From an uncultured Erysipelotrichaceae bacterium (lineage in GTDB: Bacteria > Bacillota_I > Bacilli_A > Erysipelotrichales > Coprobacillaceae), in the NCBI GenBank assembly GCA_945981915.1, contig CAMFRJ010000039.1:1-7926 (forward strand): 7,926 nucleotides of DNA, given 5' to 3'. Under the pieces are notes generated by a model, which was given only the letters and a program-made list of their open reading frames with translations, had not been told where the DNA came from and did not search any database. Position 1 is the first letter of the stretch. Every line of letters begins with the position of its first letter. Positions 6,072 to 7,926 of the stretch are shown one piece after another. Position numbers and translations under genes: made by a program.

Positions 6072-7872
6072 GTTTAATAGACCCCCTGAAAAAGTCAAAG
6101 ATTTTAAAGGAACCTTTAAAAAACTCTTTCATTATTTAAGACCTTATTATTTGAAATTGATCATTGTTATTATATTTGCAGCAGGCTCAACTATCTTTAC
6201 GATCATTGGTCCTAAGGTTCTTGCGAAAGCAACAGATAAATTGTCAGAAGGAATCATGGCAAAAGTACAAAATAGCGGTAGTATTGACTTTGAATATATT
6301 GGCATGATTTGTTTGATCTTGGTTGGATTGTATCTGATTTCTGCGTTATTTAGTTATATACAGGCTTATACAACATCAACAATCTCACAGGAAGTGTCCT
6401 ATGATTTAAGAAAGTCTATTTCATTAAAGATGGATCGTATGCCGCTGTCTTACTTTGATAAACATAGCAGTGGTGATACTTTATCAAGGGTTACTAATGA
6501 TATTGATACGATTGCCCAATCACTCAATCAAAGCATGTCACAGATCATTACTTCGACGGTCACATTGATTGGTATCTTTATCATGATGCTTTCTATTTCA
6601 TGGCAAATGACAATCATTGCTGTACTGGTCTTACCATTATCGCTACTTGTCATCATGAATGTTATGAAACGTTCACAACGTTATTTTGTGAAACAACAAG
6701 CGTCATTAGGTGATGTCAATGGACATATCGAAGAAATGTATGGAGCACATCAGGTTGTTAAGGCATTTAATGGTGAAGCTGCCTCGGTTGAACAATTTAA
6801 TCGATACAATGAAGAATTATATCATTCTGCTTGGAAATCTAATTTCCTTTCTGGTTTAATGCAACCATTATCAACATTTGTTGGAAATTTAGGTTATGTT
6901 GCAGTCTGTATTGTGGGTGGTTTCTTAGCAGGAGTTCAAACTATCACGATTGGTGATATTCAAGCCTTTATTCAATATGTCAGACAATTTAATCAGCCAA
7001 TTGCACAAATGGCACAAATCATGAATATGTTACAAAGCACAGCGGCAGCTGCAGAACGTGTCTTTGAATTTTTAGAAGCTAAAGAACTAGAACCTGAACA
7101 AGCACTTGTGACACCTGAACAATTAGAAAAAGTGGAAGGATCTGTCACATTTGCAGATGTTCAATTTGGTTATATTCCTGAAAAAACAATCATTCATCAT
7201 TTTGATTTGCATGTCCATGCCGGTCAGACGATTGCTATTGTTGGACCTACAGGTGCAGGAAAAACAACGATTGTAAAATTGTTGATGAGATTTTATGAAT
7301 TGAATGGTGGTTCTATTTATATTGATGGTATTGATATAAAAGATTATTCACGTCATGATTTAAGAAGTCTTTTTGGTATGGTTTTACAAGATACATGGTT
7401 ATTCAATGGAACAATTGAAGAAAACTTGAAATATGGTAAATTAGATGCCACAGATGAAGAATTTAAACAAGCCTGTTCAATGGCTTATGTTGATCATTTT
7501 GTCAATACTTTAGAAGATGGCTATCAGACAGTGATCAATGAAGAATCTTCTAATATTTCACAAGGTCAAAAACAGTTATTGACTATTGCTAGAGCCTTCT
7601 TGAAAGATCCAAGGATTTTAATTCTTGATGAAGCGACATCTTCTGTTGATACACGTACAGAAGTGTTGATCCAAAAGGGTATGGAAAAATTGATGGAAGG
7701 AAGAACGAGTTTCGTTATTGCCCATCGTTTATCAACGATTAGAGATGCTAATACAATTATTGTGATGAAAGATGGGGATATTGTAGAAGTTGGAAATCAT
7801 CATGATCTCATTGAAAAAGGTGGTTTTTATGCGACACTTTATCAATCTCAATTTGAAGGTAGTGAAATTTAA
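6064..7872 (+). CDS. ABC multidrug-type exporter half-transporter, subunit 2 (catalytic ATPase side)
   Basis: This is the second half of the heterodimeric exporter, 602 aa, normal half-transporter length with no large insert. A short cytoplasmic N-terminus precedes TM1 (about 30-52). TM2 is at about 78-100, TM3 and TM4 at about 160-200, and TM5 and TM6 at about 270-325, with the first intracellular loop carrying DLRKSISLKMDRMPLSYFD (114-132). The ATPase domain (about 358-602) has the A-loop Tyr370, Walker A GPTGAGKTT (394-402, Lys400), Q-loop Gln442, Walker B with Asp522 and the catalytic Glu523, D-loop SSVD (526-529) and switch His554. All hydrolytic residues are normal. The signature is altered to ISQGQ (498-502), which would sit opposite the degenerate Walker B of subunit 1. 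The gene is translated from a site inside the upstream gene and is the last of the operon, followed by a strong terminator. It most resembles BmrC/TM287-288-type partners; the substrate is unknown. Confidence 0.95.
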   Translation: MPKFNRPPEKVKDFKGTFKKLFHYLRPYYLKLIIVIIFAAGSTIFTIIGPKVLAKATDKLSEGIMAKVQNSGSIDFEYIGMICLILVGLYLISALFSYIQAYTTSTISQEVSYDLRKSISLKMDRMPLSYFDKHSSGDTLSRVTNDIDTIAQSLNQSMSQIITSTVTLIGIFIMMLSISWQMTIIAVLVLPLSLLVIMNVMKRSQRYFVKQQASLGDVNGHIEEMYGAHQVVKAFNGEAASVEQFNRYNEELYHSAWKSNFLSGLMQPLSTFVGNLGYVAVCIVGGFLAGVQTITIGDIQAFIQYVRQFNQPIAQMAQIMNMLQSTAAAAERVFEFLEAKELEPEQALVTPEQLEKVEGSVTFADVQFGYIPEKTIIHHFDLHVHAGQTIAIVGPTGAGKTTIVKLLMRFYELNGGSIYIDGIDIKDYSRHDLRSLFGMVLQDTWLFNGTIEENLKYGKLDATDEEFKQACSMAYVDHFVNTLEDGYQTVINEESSNISQGQKQLLTIARAFLKDPRILILDEATSSVDTRTEVLIQKGMEKLMEGRTSFVIAHRLSTIRDANTIIVMKDGDIVEVGNHHDLIEKGGFYATLYQSQFEGSEI

Positions 7873-7875
7873 GAT

Positions 7876-7914
7876 GAGTATTATTCTTAATTGAATAATA
7901 CTCTTTTTGTTTTT
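7876..7914 (+). terminator. Intrinsic terminator of the marR-ABC operon
   Basis: A perfect 11-bp stem, GAGTATTATTC (7876-7886) with GAATAATACTC (7893-7903), has the 6-nt loop TTAATT and is followed by TTTTT (7904-7908) and a further T-rich run to 7914. It begins 4 nt after the stop codon of ABC subunit 2. The last 12 bases of the window after it are AT-rich and hold nothing I can assign. Confidence 0.93.
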
Positions 7915-7926
7915 ATCAATAAAAAA

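Noticed and set aside
5929..6132. Reverse-strand open frame across the junction of the two ABC genes
   Set aside because: It overlaps both genes and the subunit 2 ribosome binding site, and no start signal is present on that strand.
1..7926. Mobile element, phage, CRISPR or defence system
   Set aside because: No transposase, integrase, terminal repeats, spaced repeats or defence motifs are visible; all coding sequence is accounted for by metabolic, regulatory and transport genes.

Overview
The window reads as ordinary, densely packed chromosome of an AT-rich, low-GC Gram-positive bacterium (Bacillota). Evidence is the strong purine-rich Shine-Dalgarno sites, sigma-A type TTGACA/TATAAT promoters, U-tract intrinsic terminators, and A/T-ending codons. 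The short-chain dehydrogenase and the clostridial-type heterodimeric exporter would suit a gut anaerobe, perhaps Erysipelotrichia or a relative. That placement is inference and rests on no marker gene. All five complete operonic genes plus the first gene lie on the + strand.

Layout. (1) 34-834: a stand-alone NADP(H)-type short-chain dehydrogenase that resembles clostridial 7-alpha-hydroxysteroid dehydrogenases, closed by a strong terminator at 851-880. (2) 882-3323: the proline-biosynthesis operon proB-proA, with its own promoter (TTGTCT-17-TATAAT), a leader of only about 16 nt, 2 nt between the genes, and a terminator that overlaps the proA stop codon. (3) 3325-7914: a MarR regulator followed by two overlapping ABC half-exporter genes, driven by a perfect-consensus promoter (TTGACA-17-TATAAT) that is covered by two abutting 20-bp palindromes. 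A terminator with an 11-bp stem closes the unit.

How the genes work together. ProB and ProA carry out the first two steps from glutamate toward proline; proC is not in the window. The MarR protein very probably represses its own operon through the two palindromes and is released by a small ligand. The two ABC subunits form an asymmetric heterodimer. Every degenerate ATPase feature (Glu-to-Asp after Walker B and His-to-Gln in the H-loop of subunit 1, ISQGQ signature in subunit 2) falls in one composite ATP site, and the other site is fully canonical. Subunit 1 also carries about 170 extra residues between TM1 and TM2 that should form an extracellular domain, as known in BmrD-type exporters.

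I see no mobile element, CRISPR array, RNA gene, pseudogene or clearly undescribed system. The points most worth a second look are the tandem MarR operator, the extracellular domain, the Asn-to-Asp change in the dehydrogenase active site, and the fused terminator/promoter junctions. Three start codons need correction from the longest open frame: proB to 933, marR to 3389 and ABC subunit 1 to 3843.
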